In this document: positions 39,613 through 47,656 of the stretch, piece by piece
Layout of the letters: each line of letters opens with the position of its first letter
Position numbering within the stretch: the first letter of the stretch is position 1
From: Prado023 sp963774745
GTDB taxonomy: Bacteria > Actinomycetota > Actinomycetes > S36-B12 > CAIYMF01
Length of the DNA: 64,000 bases
Reading direction: 5' to 3'
NCBI GenBank assembly: GCA_963774745.1
Contig: CAVZGE010000006.1
Coordinates: forward strand, 407,531 to 471,530
Position numbers and translations under genes: made by a program
The notes under the pieces: model-generated
The model's database searches: none
What the model was told of the DNA's origin: nothing
The model's input: only the letters and a program-made list of their open reading frames with translations

Positions 39613-40383
39613 ATGCTGGCCCTGCCCCGGGCGCTGGCACAGACCTACCAGGATCTCGTCCCGCGCGGCCGGCACCGCTGGCGGCTGCTGTCCCTGGTCC
39701 TGGTCGGCGCCGCGATCCCGTTGACCGAGCTGCTCGTCACCAAGATCTTCACCGACGTCATCACGGGTGGGACCACGCAGTCCCTGGCCGAGCTCGCGCC
39801 CCAGCTGGTGCTGTTCGCCGTGCTCTTCCTCGGCACGCGGGTCGCGCACTACGCCCAGCGGATCGACCGCGTGCGGTTCCTCGAGGCTGCGTTCGGCGCC
39901 GACGAGCGCGCCTTCCCGGCGAACGTCGAGAGCTGGCGGTGGGCCCTCGGACTCGAGCTGGTCACGATCCTGACGGCAACCATCCAGGTGTTCGTGATGG
40001 CAGCCTGCTTCGTCCTGCTCGCCCCCGTGTTCGGCGTGGTCAACGTGGTCCTGATCGCGGTCCTCGCCGAGATCCTGGGACGCCTCTTCACCCGGCAGTC
40101 CGTCGAGCAGCGCCGGTACGTCGAGAGCGGGCGGGCCAGGGCGCGGATCGCTACCCACGTCCGGGTGCGCTCGCGGATCGTGTCCGCGGAGGTCGGCGGG
40201 CTCATCTCCGCGGTGGGGGTGCTCCTGCTGCTGGTCGTCCTCCTGGCCATGAGCATCAACGGGTTGGTCAGCCCTGCCAACACCATCGTGCTGTTCCTGG
40301 GCCTGCGCATGCAGAACAGCACGTTGTCCACCCTGTCGGGCAGTGTCATGCGGTTCGCCCGAGCTCGGGCCAACAGCTGGTGA
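39613..40383 (+). CDS. ABC-exporter transmembrane domain without ATPase
   Basis: 256 residues, five to six helices with the layout of an ABC-exporter membrane domain, including LLSLVLVGAAIPLTELLVTKIF and TIVLFLGLRMQNSTLSTLSGSVMRFARARANSW. It ends exactly where the nucleotide-binding domain normally begins and no ATPase follows. Three bases separate it from the glycosyltransferase fusion, so it may export that product with an ATPase encoded elsewhere, or be a truncated remnant. Confidence 0.7.
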   Translation: MLALPRALAQTYQDLVPRGRHRWRLLSLVLVGAAIPLTELLVTKIFTDVITGGTTQSLAELAPQLVLFAVLFLGTRVAHYAQRIDRVRFLEAAFGADERAFPANVESWRWALGLELVTILTATIQVFVMAACFVLLAPVFGVVNVVLIAVLAEILGRLFTRQSVEQRRYVESGRARARIATHVRVRSRIVSAEVGGLISAVGVLLLLVVLLAMSINGLVSPANTIVLFLGLRMQNSTLSTLSGSVMRFARARANSW

Positions 40384-40461
40384 GCGCCCGGGCGGGCAGA
40401 TGTCATGTCCACGACATCCCCACGCCCGCTCGCAGACATCCGGGTCGTTCATCGTGGCGGC

Positions 40462-40881
40462 ATGGAACGACCCCTGACTGTGGCCCTCGTGGCCCACGAC
40501 CACTGCAAGGACGACCTGCTGGCCTGGGCCACGGCCAACCGGGACGCCCTGGCCGGATACCGGCTGGTCGCCACCGGCACGACCGGCCAGGTTCTGGGCG
40601 ACGTCCTGGACCTGCCCGTCGAACGGATGCGCAGCGGACCCCTCGGGGGGGATCTCCAGATCGGGGCGGCCATCGTCGAGGGCGGGATCGACATGCTCGT
40701 GTTCTTCTGGGATCCGCTGACCGCCCAGCCGCACGAGCCCGACGTCAAGGCGCTGCTTCGGATCGCGGTCCTGCGGGACATCCCGACCGCGTGCAACCGC
40801 GCGACGGCCGATCACCTCATGTCGTCGGCGCACCTGCTCTTCAGCAGGTCCGGGGTGGCGGAGCGTCGATCCCTGGTGTGA
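40462..40881 (+). CDS. mgsA: Methylglyoxal synthase
   Basis: 139 residues; converts dihydroxyacetone phosphate to methylglyoxal and phosphate, a bypass that relieves sugar-phosphate build-up. Family motifs: VALVAHDHCKDDLLAW, ATGTTGQVL (phosphate loop), SGPLGGDLQIGA (catalytic Asp), FFWDPLTAQPHEPDVKALLR and ATADHLMSS. Start ATG 40462 gives the usual length; ATG 40405 would add 19 residues. Possible link to the damaged glycogen genes: overflow of glycolytic phosphates (inference). Confidence 0.93.
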   Translation: MERPLTVALVAHDHCKDDLLAWATANRDALAGYRLVATGTTGQVLGDVLDLPVERMRSGPLGGDLQIGAAIVEGGIDMLVFFWDPLTAQPHEPDVKALLRIAVLRDIPTACNRATADHLMSSAHLLFSRSGVAERRSLV

Positions 40882-40974
40882 GATGCCGTGCGGGTCACCC
40901 GAGGAGCGGGGACGCCAGCGGGGACGTGGCCAGGAGCAGGCCCCGCGTGCGTGGGTCGGGCCGGGCACCGGGAC

Positions 40975-42477
40975 TCAGGGGCCGTCGACCTCTGGCGGGG
41001 TGGGCTCGGCCTCCGGCAGGACCCGGTTGCGCCCGGTGGACTTGGCGAGCTGGGACAGCCGGTCGGCGCGATTGACCAGCTCGGCGATCTCCAGCTGCGG
41101 TCCGCCGCCGGCCGCGACGCCGACGCTGAGGGTGACGATGGGGAACTCCGGGTCGCCGTTGTGCGGTATCGCGGCCGCCTCGACGGCGGCACGAAGGCGC
41201 TCGGCGGCGGCGAGTGCCCCGGCACGGTCGGTCCCCGGCTGCAGGACGACGAACTCGTCGCCGCCGTACCGGAAGGCCTGGTCGTCCCCGCGGCACTGCG
41301 AGGCCAGGACCTGGGCGACCGTGACCAGCGTCCTGGTGCCCTCCTCCCATGAGGAGGTCTTGTTGATCAGGCCGAACTGGTCGAGGTCGACGAAGAGGAC
41401 CGCCACGGACGACCCTGTCTGACGGGCCCGGGACTGCAGCGCCTCGGCGGTCTCGGTGAACGCGCGGATGTTGGGCAGCCCGGTCGTCGGGCAGGTGCGG
41501 GCCTCGTGGTGGGCCAGGTCGGCCTCCGACTTGGCCAGCGCAGCTGCCGCCTGGGCCTGCGCGGCGTCGATGTGCGCCTGCTGCGCGTCCGCGACAGCGT
41601 CGTGGACATCGCCGTCCCGGCGCCCGTAGGTGTGCATCACCGGGCCGTTGACGACCACCTGCTGACCGCCCTGCTCCTTGGCAACAGCCAGGGCGGCCTG
41701 GGCATGGGTCAGGGCCTCGTCGGCGTGACGGCCCTCCAGCCCGGCCACGCCGATGCTCACGGTCACGACCCGCGTGCCCGCGATGTGCATGGGTGAGGCC
41801 AGTGCCGACATCATGACCTTGGCGAGCTCGATGGAGCCTGCCAGGGGCGTGCTGGGGCTCACGACGAGGAACTGGTCGCCATCGATCCGGGCCACCGTCG
41901 CGTGCGGCGGTACCGCCCGAAGCAGCCGCTGGGCCACCTCCACCAGGATGCGGTCGCCCTCGGCATACCCGAAGCTCTCGTTGAGCCATCCGAAACCGTC
42001 GAGGTCGACGACCAGGAGGCACCCAGTGGCCTCCGGTCGGACCGCTCGCTCCAGCGTTCGAAGCCCTCGTGCGCGGGTGCCGACACCGGTGAGCGGATCC
42101 ACGAGGGCGACAGGACCGTCGGTCTGCGGTGCTGTCGTCGGCAGCTCCTGCATCGCGACGACCAGCGCGTCGAACCCCCCGTCGCCCTGGGTTCGGGAGC
42201 CGACCATGTGGACGGGGCGGTTCCGCAGCCGATCAACGAGGTGCACCGGGCCGAGGGACTGGCTGCGTCCGGCCCCGAGGGTGGTCAGGGCGGCCAGGAA
42301 TGCGTCCAGCGAGGCGCGGTCGGGGGTGCGGACGATGTCGGCCAGGTCGGTCCCGGCCAATGAGCTCCGCCCGACCAGGGCATGTGCGGCAGGGTTCGCC
42401 ACGCTGATCCGTCCCGCCGGACCGACGACCAGCTGTGCGACGCCGGAATCCCGGAAGACGGAATGCGACCACACCAT
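40975..42477 (-). CDS. PAS-like sensor with degenerate and intact GGDEF domains
   Basis: 500 residues. Residues ~1-120 form a PAS-like domain (GVAQLVVGPAGRISVANPAAHALVGRSS). First GGDEF domain has DGDQF at ~198 instead of GGDEF, so probably not catalytic. A helical Gln/Ala-rich linker (~300-345) leads to a second domain with an intact GGDEF at ~404 (FRYGGDEFVVLQ) and an inhibitory I-site RxxD five residues upstream (RGDD). It should therefore make cyclic-di-GMP with product inhibition, controlled by the PAS and the dead domain. Ribosome site GGGGAGA before the ATG. No EAL domain. Confidence 0.9.
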   Translation of the reverse strand: MVWSHSVFRDSGVAQLVVGPAGRISVANPAAHALVGRSSLAGTDLADIVRTPDRASLDAFLAALTTLGAGRSQSLGPVHLVDRLRNRPVHMVGSRTQGDGGFDALVVAMQELPTTAPQTDGPVALVDPLTGVGTRARGLRTLERAVRPEATGCLLVVDLDGFGWLNESFGYAEGDRILVEVAQRLLRAVPPHATVARIDGDQFLVVSPSTPLAGSIELAKVMMSALASPMHIAGTRVVTVSIGVAGLEGRHADEALTHAQAALAVAKEQGGQQVVVNGPVMHTYGRRDGDVHDAVADAQQAHIDAAQAQAAAALAKSEADLAHHEARTCPTTGLPNIRAFTETAEALQSRARQTGSSVAVLFVDLDQFGLINKTSSWEEGTRTLVTVAQVLASQCRGDDQAFRYGGDEFVVLQPGTDRAGALAAAERLRAAVEAAAIPHNGDPEFPIVTLSVGVAAGGGPQLEIAELVNRADRLSQLAKSTGRNRVLPEAEPTPPEVDGP

Positions 42478-42803
42478 GACTCTCCCCGTCCGTGATCAAA
42501 TGCACACTTAGTGTAGTCGATATCTCGTGTTCGGCACATACCCCCGACATCGGTGGAACTCCTGATCGAAGGCCCGAATGGCGGTGGTCTGGTGCGTTTC
42601 CTGTGCGGTCGGCGGGCACGGAGAGTGTTACCACCGTGGCCTGAGGTGCACCGATCGGGTCACACGGCGCCTCGAGGAGTCCGCCTGGTACGGCCCGTCA
42701 ATTATCGACGCGGTTTCGCCGTGGCGGACGGCCAGACGGGCGTCAGGGAGGACGTAACCGTTACAGCCTGTCGTGGGGCGTGTCTTGCGCCTCGTTGCTG
42801 AGG
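42478..42803. other. Gene-free region upstream of the GGDEF gene
   Basis: 326 bases with no supportable gene. Next to the GGDEF start it is unusually AT-rich (GATATCGACTACACTAAGTGTGC), with TACACT as a likely -10 and ACACTTAGTGT as a small palindrome. Near the other end lies the perfect 11-bp palindrome GTAACCGTTAC (42754-42764). Confidence 0.5.
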
Positions 42804-43241
42804 CTAGGGAGCCATCCCGTGGGTGTCCGTTGAGAACGGGAAGCCTGCATCGACCGTGGTGAACGGCCACACCCACCCACCCCAGTAGGCGTGCTCCTCA
42901 GGCACGTGGAAGAGCGTCGGGCTCCCAAGGGCGTCGACCGGCAGGCCCGCCGCCTCGAGCAACGCGGCGAAGCCCCCACGTGACTCCGAGGTGACCTCCA
43001 CCGCTGCTGGGTTCCCCTCGTCATCGTGGAGGAGGCGAACGCCGGCGATCGGTCCCGTCCCGCTCACGGCCTTCAGCGGCCACCAATGGTGTCCAGGGCG
43101 CCCATCGGCGTGGGGGGTCAGGCGTGCGAGGAGCGCCCTCCAGGGTTCGCCAGCAGCGACAGGTGGCGTGACGACGGCAACCCATTCGTACGACTCGGTG
43201 GTCATCGTCGAATCATCCTGCACCAGCCAGACGCGAGCCAT
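42804..43241 (-). CDS. Hypothetical protein
   Basis: 145 residues from ATG 43241 (GGGAGGG upstream); ATG 43205 is an alternative. Trp-rich soluble protein (YEWVAVVTPPVAAGEPW, HHWWPLKAV, YWGGWVWPFTTV), no signal peptide and no domain I recognise. Same orientation as the WYL genes upstream. Confidence 0.6.
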   Translation of the reverse strand: MARVWLVQDDSTMTTESYEWVAVVTPPVAAGEPWRALLARLTPHADGRPGHHWWPLKAVSGTGPIAGVRLLHDDEGNPAAVEVTSESRGGFAALLEAAGLPVDALGSPTLFHVPEEHAYWGGWVWPFTTVDAGFPFSTDTHGMAP

Positions 43242-43283
43242 AGCCGCCCTCCCCGAGCGATATGTGACGTGATCGCCTGCCCC

Positions 43284-44258
43284 TCACTGGGGTTCGACGA
43301 GCCCATGGTGGGCCAGCAGCCGTTCTGCGAGGCTGGCCGCTTCCACGTCGGCGTCCTCATCGTCCAGGTAGGCCTCCGGCCCGGCCATCAGCATCATCAG
43401 GGCGCACCGCCAACCGACGGGGGGCAGGAGATCGGCCGTGAATGCCACGCCGTCAGGATCCTCGCCGGTCACCTTCGTGCGCTCGGACCACTTCGCGACC
43501 GCCCACCGTCCGGACTGGGGGACGTAGCCGGAGATCGGGACCAGCGCACGCGCGGTGATCGACAGCTCGGCGGCATCGGCAGGGCGCTCGAACGTCTCGT
43601 CGAGTACCTCCATCTCGCGGATCCGGTTGACCAGGAACGTACGGATCTCCCCGTTCTGATCGACCGGGCCGGCGTCCACCTCCGCACCTCGGGACGAGTG
43701 GTTGAGTTCGTACGGCTCGATGACACGCTCGGTCACGCCGGGCTGCCACGCTCGTGAGTAGACGATCCGCACGCGCCGGTTCTCCCGGATCGCCTGAGCG
43801 AGCTCCGCCACTCGTGGGGCATTGAAGTGCCGCGCCCGACGGACCCCCGGCAGGAAGCGCTGGCGCAGGATCGCAACGGCATCCTGCAGGACCTCGTTGT
43901 CGGGTTCCTCGAGGAGCAGCCGTTCCGCCGCCTGGTAGAGGGGGCCCAGCGTGGTCGCATCGAACTGCTCGACCCCGAGGACGTCCATCGAGGTCGCGTT
44001 CAGCACGACCTGGTCCCCATCACTGGGCGGCTGGTCCTCGTCGAGGGGATCGGCCGGCTCGATGAGCAGGTACGCCGACGTGCCGATGTACGTGTCCAGC
44101 GTCGCTGCCGAGTCGAGGTCGGCGAAGGCGTCGACCTGTCGGCGGATCTCGTCGGCGTCGGCGCCGAGCGCAGAGGCCAACGCTGCGAAGGTCAGGCGCC
44201 CGTCATGGCGCTCGAGAAGTTGGCAGACATCCGCCAGGAGGGGCGAGTAGCCGGTCAT
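43284..44258 (-). CDS. WYL-domain transcriptional regulator, PafC-like
   Basis: 324 residues. N-terminal winged helix (LLADVCQLLERHDGRLTFAALASALGADADEIRRQVDAF), then a WYL domain (AIRENRRVRIVYSRAWQPGVTERVIEPYELNHSSRGAEVDAGPV ... FLVNRIREMEVLDETF) and a WCX-like C-terminal. It overlaps the upstream WYL gene by four bases (ATGA). This tandem arrangement is the hallmark of PafB/PafC, which in mycobacteria activate the LexA-independent DNA-damage response. The usual pafA/pup neighbours are absent here, so it may be a paralogous pair. WYL domains sense ligands such as single-stranded DNA. Confidence 0.8.
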   Translation of the reverse strand: MTGYSPLLADVCQLLERHDGRLTFAALASALGADADEIRRQVDAFADLDSAATLDTYIGTSAYLLIEPADPLDEDQPPSDGDQVVLNATSMDVLGVEQFDATTLGPLYQAAERLLLEEPDNEVLQDAVAILRQRFLPGVRRARHFNAPRVAELAQAIRENRRVRIVYSRAWQPGVTERVIEPYELNHSSRGAEVDAGPVDQNGEIRTFLVNRIREMEVLDETFERPADAAELSITARALVPISGYVPQSGRWAVAKWSERTKVTGEDPDGVAFTADLLPPVGWRCALMMLMAGPEAYLDDEDADVEAASLAERLLAHHGLVEPQ

Positions 44259-45172
44259 CGCGCCCTCCCCGCCGCGCTGAGCAGGAGGTCGCGGGCCTGC
44301 GCCCGAACTGGCTCAGGGCCGACCAGCCGAACCCGGGTGTCCAGTTCGAAGAGCCGGCCGAGCAGCGCGGGGGGATTCGTGACGATCACCTCGACGAGGA
44401 GTTCGCCGTCCGGTGTTCGGTCGTCGAGGCGCCGGTGGCCGTTCGTGCCGAGGTGGGCCACGACGTCGGGAAGGTCGATCTCGTGAGTCGCCACGACGAC
44501 CGGGATGGGGTCTGTGGCGGCCACGCGCATCGGATCGCGGTTGGGCGTGGGGAGGTCTCGGGCGGCGTCCGCGGTCCCGGGCAGCTCGGCGCAGAGGCCC
44601 TCGGCCCGTGAGAGTCGGAACGTCTTGAACTCAAGGTCCGTGCCTTCCTCGCGCCCCCGGAAGAACCACTCGTCGCCTGCGAAGAACACGTCGTAGGGAT
44701 GCACCCGGCGCTTGCGCTCCCGGTAGGTGAAGGTCAGGACACAGCGGTGCCGTACGGCGTGCTCGGCCGTGCCGAGGGACTCCGGCCCCTCGTAGGAGTC
44801 GGAACCGTCGCCCCGGTCGGGATCCAGGTCGTCGTACAGCTGCGCGAGATTCGCCCGTTCCGCGGCCCGTAGCAGCTGGGCCCGTTGCTCGGCCGTGAAC
44901 GTCGTCCTGATCCGGTTGTCGATGACGTGCAACCGGTAGGTGAACTCGTTGTGACCACGTTTGGGGGTGTCGATGTGCCACCCGGCGGTGCGCAGCGCCT
45001 TGATGTCACGACGGGTCTTGCGCACGTGGCTCGGATCGGTGGGGTCGAGGTCCGCCGCCAGCATGAGCTGGCCGATCGTGCGACCGGTGCGCGGATGGGT
45101 GACCAGTGCGTGCAGCATGCGCGCCATCCGCCTGTGCTGCTCGTCCGCCGGCCTGCCGGGTGCTCGTGCCAT
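44255..45172 (-). CDS. WYL-domain transcriptional regulator, PafB-like
   Basis: 305 residues from ATG 45172, set by GGAGGGCCC immediately upstream; the frame is open further up but that part is treated separately. N-terminal HTH (RMARMLHALVTHPRTGRTIGQLMLAADLDPTDPSHVRKTRRDIKALRTAGWHI), WYL domain (AVRHRCVLTFTYRERKRRVHPYDVFFAGDEWFFRGREE) and WCX region (VVVATHEIDLPDVVAHLG ... VTNPPALLGRLFEL). Coupled to the PafC-like gene. Likely acts with it as a heterodimer on the CTGTCA promoters found 1.2-16 kb away. Confidence 0.8.
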   Translation of the reverse strand: MARAPGRPADEQHRRMARMLHALVTHPRTGRTIGQLMLAADLDPTDPSHVRKTRRDIKALRTAGWHIDTPKRGHNEFTYRLHVIDNRIRTTFTAEQRAQLLRAAERANLAQLYDDLDPDRGDGSDSYEGPESLGTAEHAVRHRCVLTFTYRERKRRVHPYDVFFAGDEWFFRGREEGTDLEFKTFRLSRAEGLCAELPGTADAARDLPTPNRDPMRVAATDPIPVVVATHEIDLPDVVAHLGTNGHRRLDDRTPDGELLVEVIVTNPPALLGRLFELDTRVRLVGPEPVRAQARDLLLSAAGRAR

Positions 45173-45448
45173 GGGCCCTCCTCGGTGTCCAGGCCGAGGA
45201 TGCCAGTGGGTGCCCGCGGCCGCACGCTTGAGGACCTGTCGCAGGGCCGAGTCGCGAGGGAACGCGGCCAGGTCCTCCGGACCCCCCGTGACCTTGCAGT
45301 ATCCGCAGCCGACCTGCTCGGAGCGTGGGTTGATCATCACCGTGTGGTTCGTCCCCGGGCAGCGAGCCACCCACTTGCGGGGACCGCGGCGTCGACGTTG
45401 CCACCGGGCGTGCCGGGCACCTTGATGTCGCGATCGAGGTCCTGGGCC
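45173..45448. other. Open frame with zinc-ribbon-like cysteines upstream of PafB-like gene
   Basis: The minus-strand frame of the PafB-like gene stays open upstream and encodes WVARCPGTNHTVMINPRSEQ followed by VGCGYCKVTGGPEDLAAF, which looks coding (paired Cys, good codon use) but lacks a ribosome site and a clear start; GTG 45370 is the first candidate. It may be an N-terminal extension, a separate remnant, or chance. Confidence 0.35.
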
Positions 45449-46384
45449 TCAGGGCATCACCGCGTGAACGCGTCGGGGGATGGCGCGGCCGTGGAAGTCC
45501 AGATCGGCCCAGGCGATCTCGTCCCAGTCGACGCGGTCGAGGCACTCGTCCAACAGGGGAGGCGTCAGGGCGGATCGGTCGACGTCCGAGGCCTCAACCG
45601 CGCCGAGGCGAAGAGCCTGGGCCTTGATCGCCGACCACGGTCCGATGGTGACGCGGACCGTCTCGCCGCTGGGTGCGCCCGGCGTCCTGCGGGCGAACGC
45701 GCTGTAGTCGGAGAACGTGCCGCGGCTGTCAGGCTGGCGCAGGTAGCGGGCCACCCAGGCCAGCATCTGCTCGGACGTCCAGGCCCGCCGGTACGCACCC
45801 CGGCGCGGCTGCCCGGGGGTCACGCCGGCGCGCTCGCACGCCGCGATCCAGGTTCCGAACCGGTGGATGAGGTGCATCCGGCTGTGCAGGCCCAGTCCGC
45901 GAGCGATCCGGTCGTAGGCACCTCCGGTCAAGGGACCGCGGATCAGGCCGGACGCGAGGCGCAGCTCGCCCAGGAGCTCCTCGTCGGACAGCCGTCCAGG
46001 CTGGTGCCGCGGCTTCGGGGCCAGCAGGCGGCGGGCATCGGAGCCGAGCGCGGCGCGGACGTCGCCCGGGGTGGCGCCCATGGCGACCGCGAGCGCATCG
46101 AGGGTCAGCCCGGCGTGGCTGTCGAGGTGAGCCAGGCAGCGGTTCCTGAGTGCCAGATGCGACTGCTCGTCCTGCGCTGCGCGCACCCGACGGACCTCGG
46201 CGCGGTCGGCCCCGCCGTTCTTCACGACGATCTGGCGAACCCGTTCACGGGTCATCCCGAACTCCTCGGCGATGGCCGCGAGGGTGTGGCCCTCCGCCCG
46301 GAGGGCGACGATCGCCGCGTCGCGCTCAGCGCGGGTCCAGGCGCTCCGGGCGGGGGGGCAGAGGGTGGGGTCGGCGCTGATCAT
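45449..46384 (-). CDS. HTH protein with homing-endonuclease-associated (HNH-type) repeats
   Basis: 311 residues from ATG 46384 (GGAGGACCCC upstream). N-terminal sigma-region-4-like helix-turn-helix (RDAAIVALRAEGHTLAAIAEEFGMTRERVRQIVVKNGG), a helical middle, then two degenerate repeats of the kind seen beside homing endonucleases (ELLGELRLASG ... RMHLIHRFGTWIAACERAGV and SEQMLAWVARYLRQ ... VRVTIGPWSAIKAQALRLG). No nuclease catalytic motif is present, so it is more likely a DNA-binding protein. Promoter 46436-46458 is of the PafBC type, divergent from the RNase H-like gene. Confidence 0.75.
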   Translation of the reverse strand: MISADPTLCPPARSAWTRAERDAAIVALRAEGHTLAAIAEEFGMTRERVRQIVVKNGGADRAEVRRVRAAQDEQSHLALRNRCLAHLDSHAGLTLDALAVAMGATPGDVRAALGSDARRLLAPKPRHQPGRLSDEELLGELRLASGLIRGPLTGGAYDRIARGLGLHSRMHLIHRFGTWIAACERAGVTPGQPRRGAYRRAWTSEQMLAWVARYLRQPDSRGTFSDYSAFARRTPGAPSGETVRVTIGPWSAIKAQALRLGAVEASDVDRSALTPPLLDECLDRVDWDEIAWADLDFHGRAIPRRVHAVMP

Positions 46385-46435
46385 GGGGTCCTCCAGGTCG
46401 GTCGGTGGCCGGCGGTCGGCCTCGTTGATGACCCC

Positions 46436-46458
46436 ATCGTCCGCTGGTGGGGTGACAG
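46436..46458 (-). promoter_or_regulatory. PafBC/RecA-NDp-type promoter of 46384 gene
   Basis: Minus strand: CTGTCACCC, 8 bases, GACGAT; leader of about 45 bases. It matches the mycobacterial pattern tTGTCRgtg-N8-TAnnnT at the key positions. Its -35 and that of the divergent promoter at 46485 form an inverted repeat (GTGACAGA 46452-46459 / TCTGTCAC 46484-46491). Confidence 0.6.
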
Positions 46459-46484
46459 AAACCGGAGGGTGCGAGCTCGGGGAT

Positions 46485-46507
46485 CTGTCACGGCCCCGGC
46501 GGATGCT
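46485..46507 (+). promoter_or_regulatory. PafBC/RecA-NDp-type promoter of RNase H-like gene
   Basis: CTGTCACGG, 8 bases, GATGCT, then only 6 bases to ATG 46514, so the mRNA is leaderless. Confidence 0.6.
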
Positions 46508-46513
46508 GAGGGC

Positions 46514-47458
46514 ATGACAACGACCTCCGCATTGATGATCCCCCGTCCCGACATGCTGCCCCGTGCTGCTGGCCGCCCCAGGGCGGCTGTACGGGCGCGG
46601 ACGATCGACGCCTTCGTTGCGATCTCGTCCAGCGGCGGATTCGCCGGATGGGCCCTCCAGCTGGGGGCCGACGATCCCGTGTCGGGTCGGTTGCGCGGCG
46701 GGACCGCCGATGCGGCTGAGGTGGTGCTCGCCCGCCTGGCGGAGCAGGCACAGGTCGACGGCGCGCGAATCGCCCTGCACTGCGCGACGGCTCTGGTGGT
46801 CGAGAGCGCAGCAGGCATCGTTGGAGTCGAGGCGTACCCCGTCGGGATGGCGCGCCTGCATCCTGCCCGATTCGAGGTGGCCCGTGCCGCCAGCGCTGAG
46901 CTGGACCACGCCCTGGCCTCGGCGCCTCGCCTGCTCGTCGCTGTTGATGGGTCGTGGGGCAGGGCCCTGGGTGCCGGCGGCTGGGCGTTCGTCGCCTCGG
47001 ACGGCACCCATCGTTCCGGCTCGGACATGGGCGTCCGGTCCAGCACGCAGGCCGAGCTCCGCGCGATCCGCCTGGCGCTCATGACCATCCCCACCCGACG
47101 TTCGGTGACGATCCGCACGGACTCCCGGGTCGCACTCGCGTGGCTGAGGGATCCCGGCAGCACGCAGCCGGCGTTGCGGTCCGAGGTGTTCGCGATCACC
47201 GCGCTGCTCGAGGGCCGCGACGTCGTCCTCCAGTGGGTCAAGGGCCACGCGGGGCCGGGCCTCCATGACGGGGCCGACCGGCTCGCGGTCGCTGCCCGTC
47301 GGGCTCACGAGGCCAGGTTGGGGACGACGGCTCCGGCCCAGGTCGCGGGTCGGATCGTGGCGGAGTCGCTCGCCGCGCACCGTGATGGGCGTGTGGCGCA
47401 GGGTCGGCCCGTGGTGGCCGGCGGGCGCGAGCGCGATCGGGTTGAGCTCGCCGCCTGA
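46514..47458 (+). CDS. RNase HI-like protein with N-terminal extension
   Basis: 314 residues. The C-terminal RNase H fold carries the catalytic acid set in order: Asp in LLVAVDGSWGRALGAGGWAFV, Glu in SSTQAELRAIRLAL, Asp in VTIRTDSRVALAWL, and Asp in GLHDGADRLAVAARRA after the WVKGHAG loop. So it is probably active on RNA-DNA hybrids. The first ~140 residues (IDAFVAISSSGGFAGWALQLG ... AEVVLARLAEQ) resemble a second, degenerate RNase H fold. A 56-residue C-terminal tail is of unknown role. Start fixed by the leaderless damage-type promoter. Confidence 0.85.
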   Translation: MTTTSALMIPRPDMLPRAAGRPRAAVRARTIDAFVAISSSGGFAGWALQLGADDPVSGRLRGGTADAAEVVLARLAEQAQVDGARIALHCATALVVESAAGIVGVEAYPVGMARLHPARFEVARAASAELDHALASAPRLLVAVDGSWGRALGAGGWAFVASDGTHRSGSDMGVRSSTQAELRAIRLALMTIPTRRSVTIRTDSRVALAWLRDPGSTQPALRSEVFAITALLEGRDVVLQWVKGHAGPGLHDGADRLAVAARRAHEARLGTTAPAQVAGRIVAESLAAHRDGRVAQGRPVVAGGRERDRVELAA

Positions 47459-47504
47459 CTGATCCCCGCGGTCGGAGGACGTGCCCGCGCCGATCCGCAG
47501 GGAG

Positions 47505-47522
47505 GGCGGTCCACGGACCGCC
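47505..47522. terminator. 8-bp inverted repeat after RNase H-like gene
   Basis: GGCGGTCC-AC-GGACCGCC, 47 bases past the stop; a probable terminator or binding site without U tract. Confidence 0.4.
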
Positions 47523-47656
47523 GTGGCGGGGCCATCCGCGGGGTCCGCTACTACCCAAGGAGTACACGAGGCGGCCCGGAATGGGCATGACCTCACCAGC
47601 CGTGAGGGCCACTGCTGTCAGGTCCGGCTGAGCAGGAGATCGAGAGGAGCAGGGGG

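Noticed and set aside
37252..40968. 1238-codon minus-strand frame over the glycan genes
   Set aside because: Antisense shadow; only its last 71 codons (37252-37467) look like a gene.
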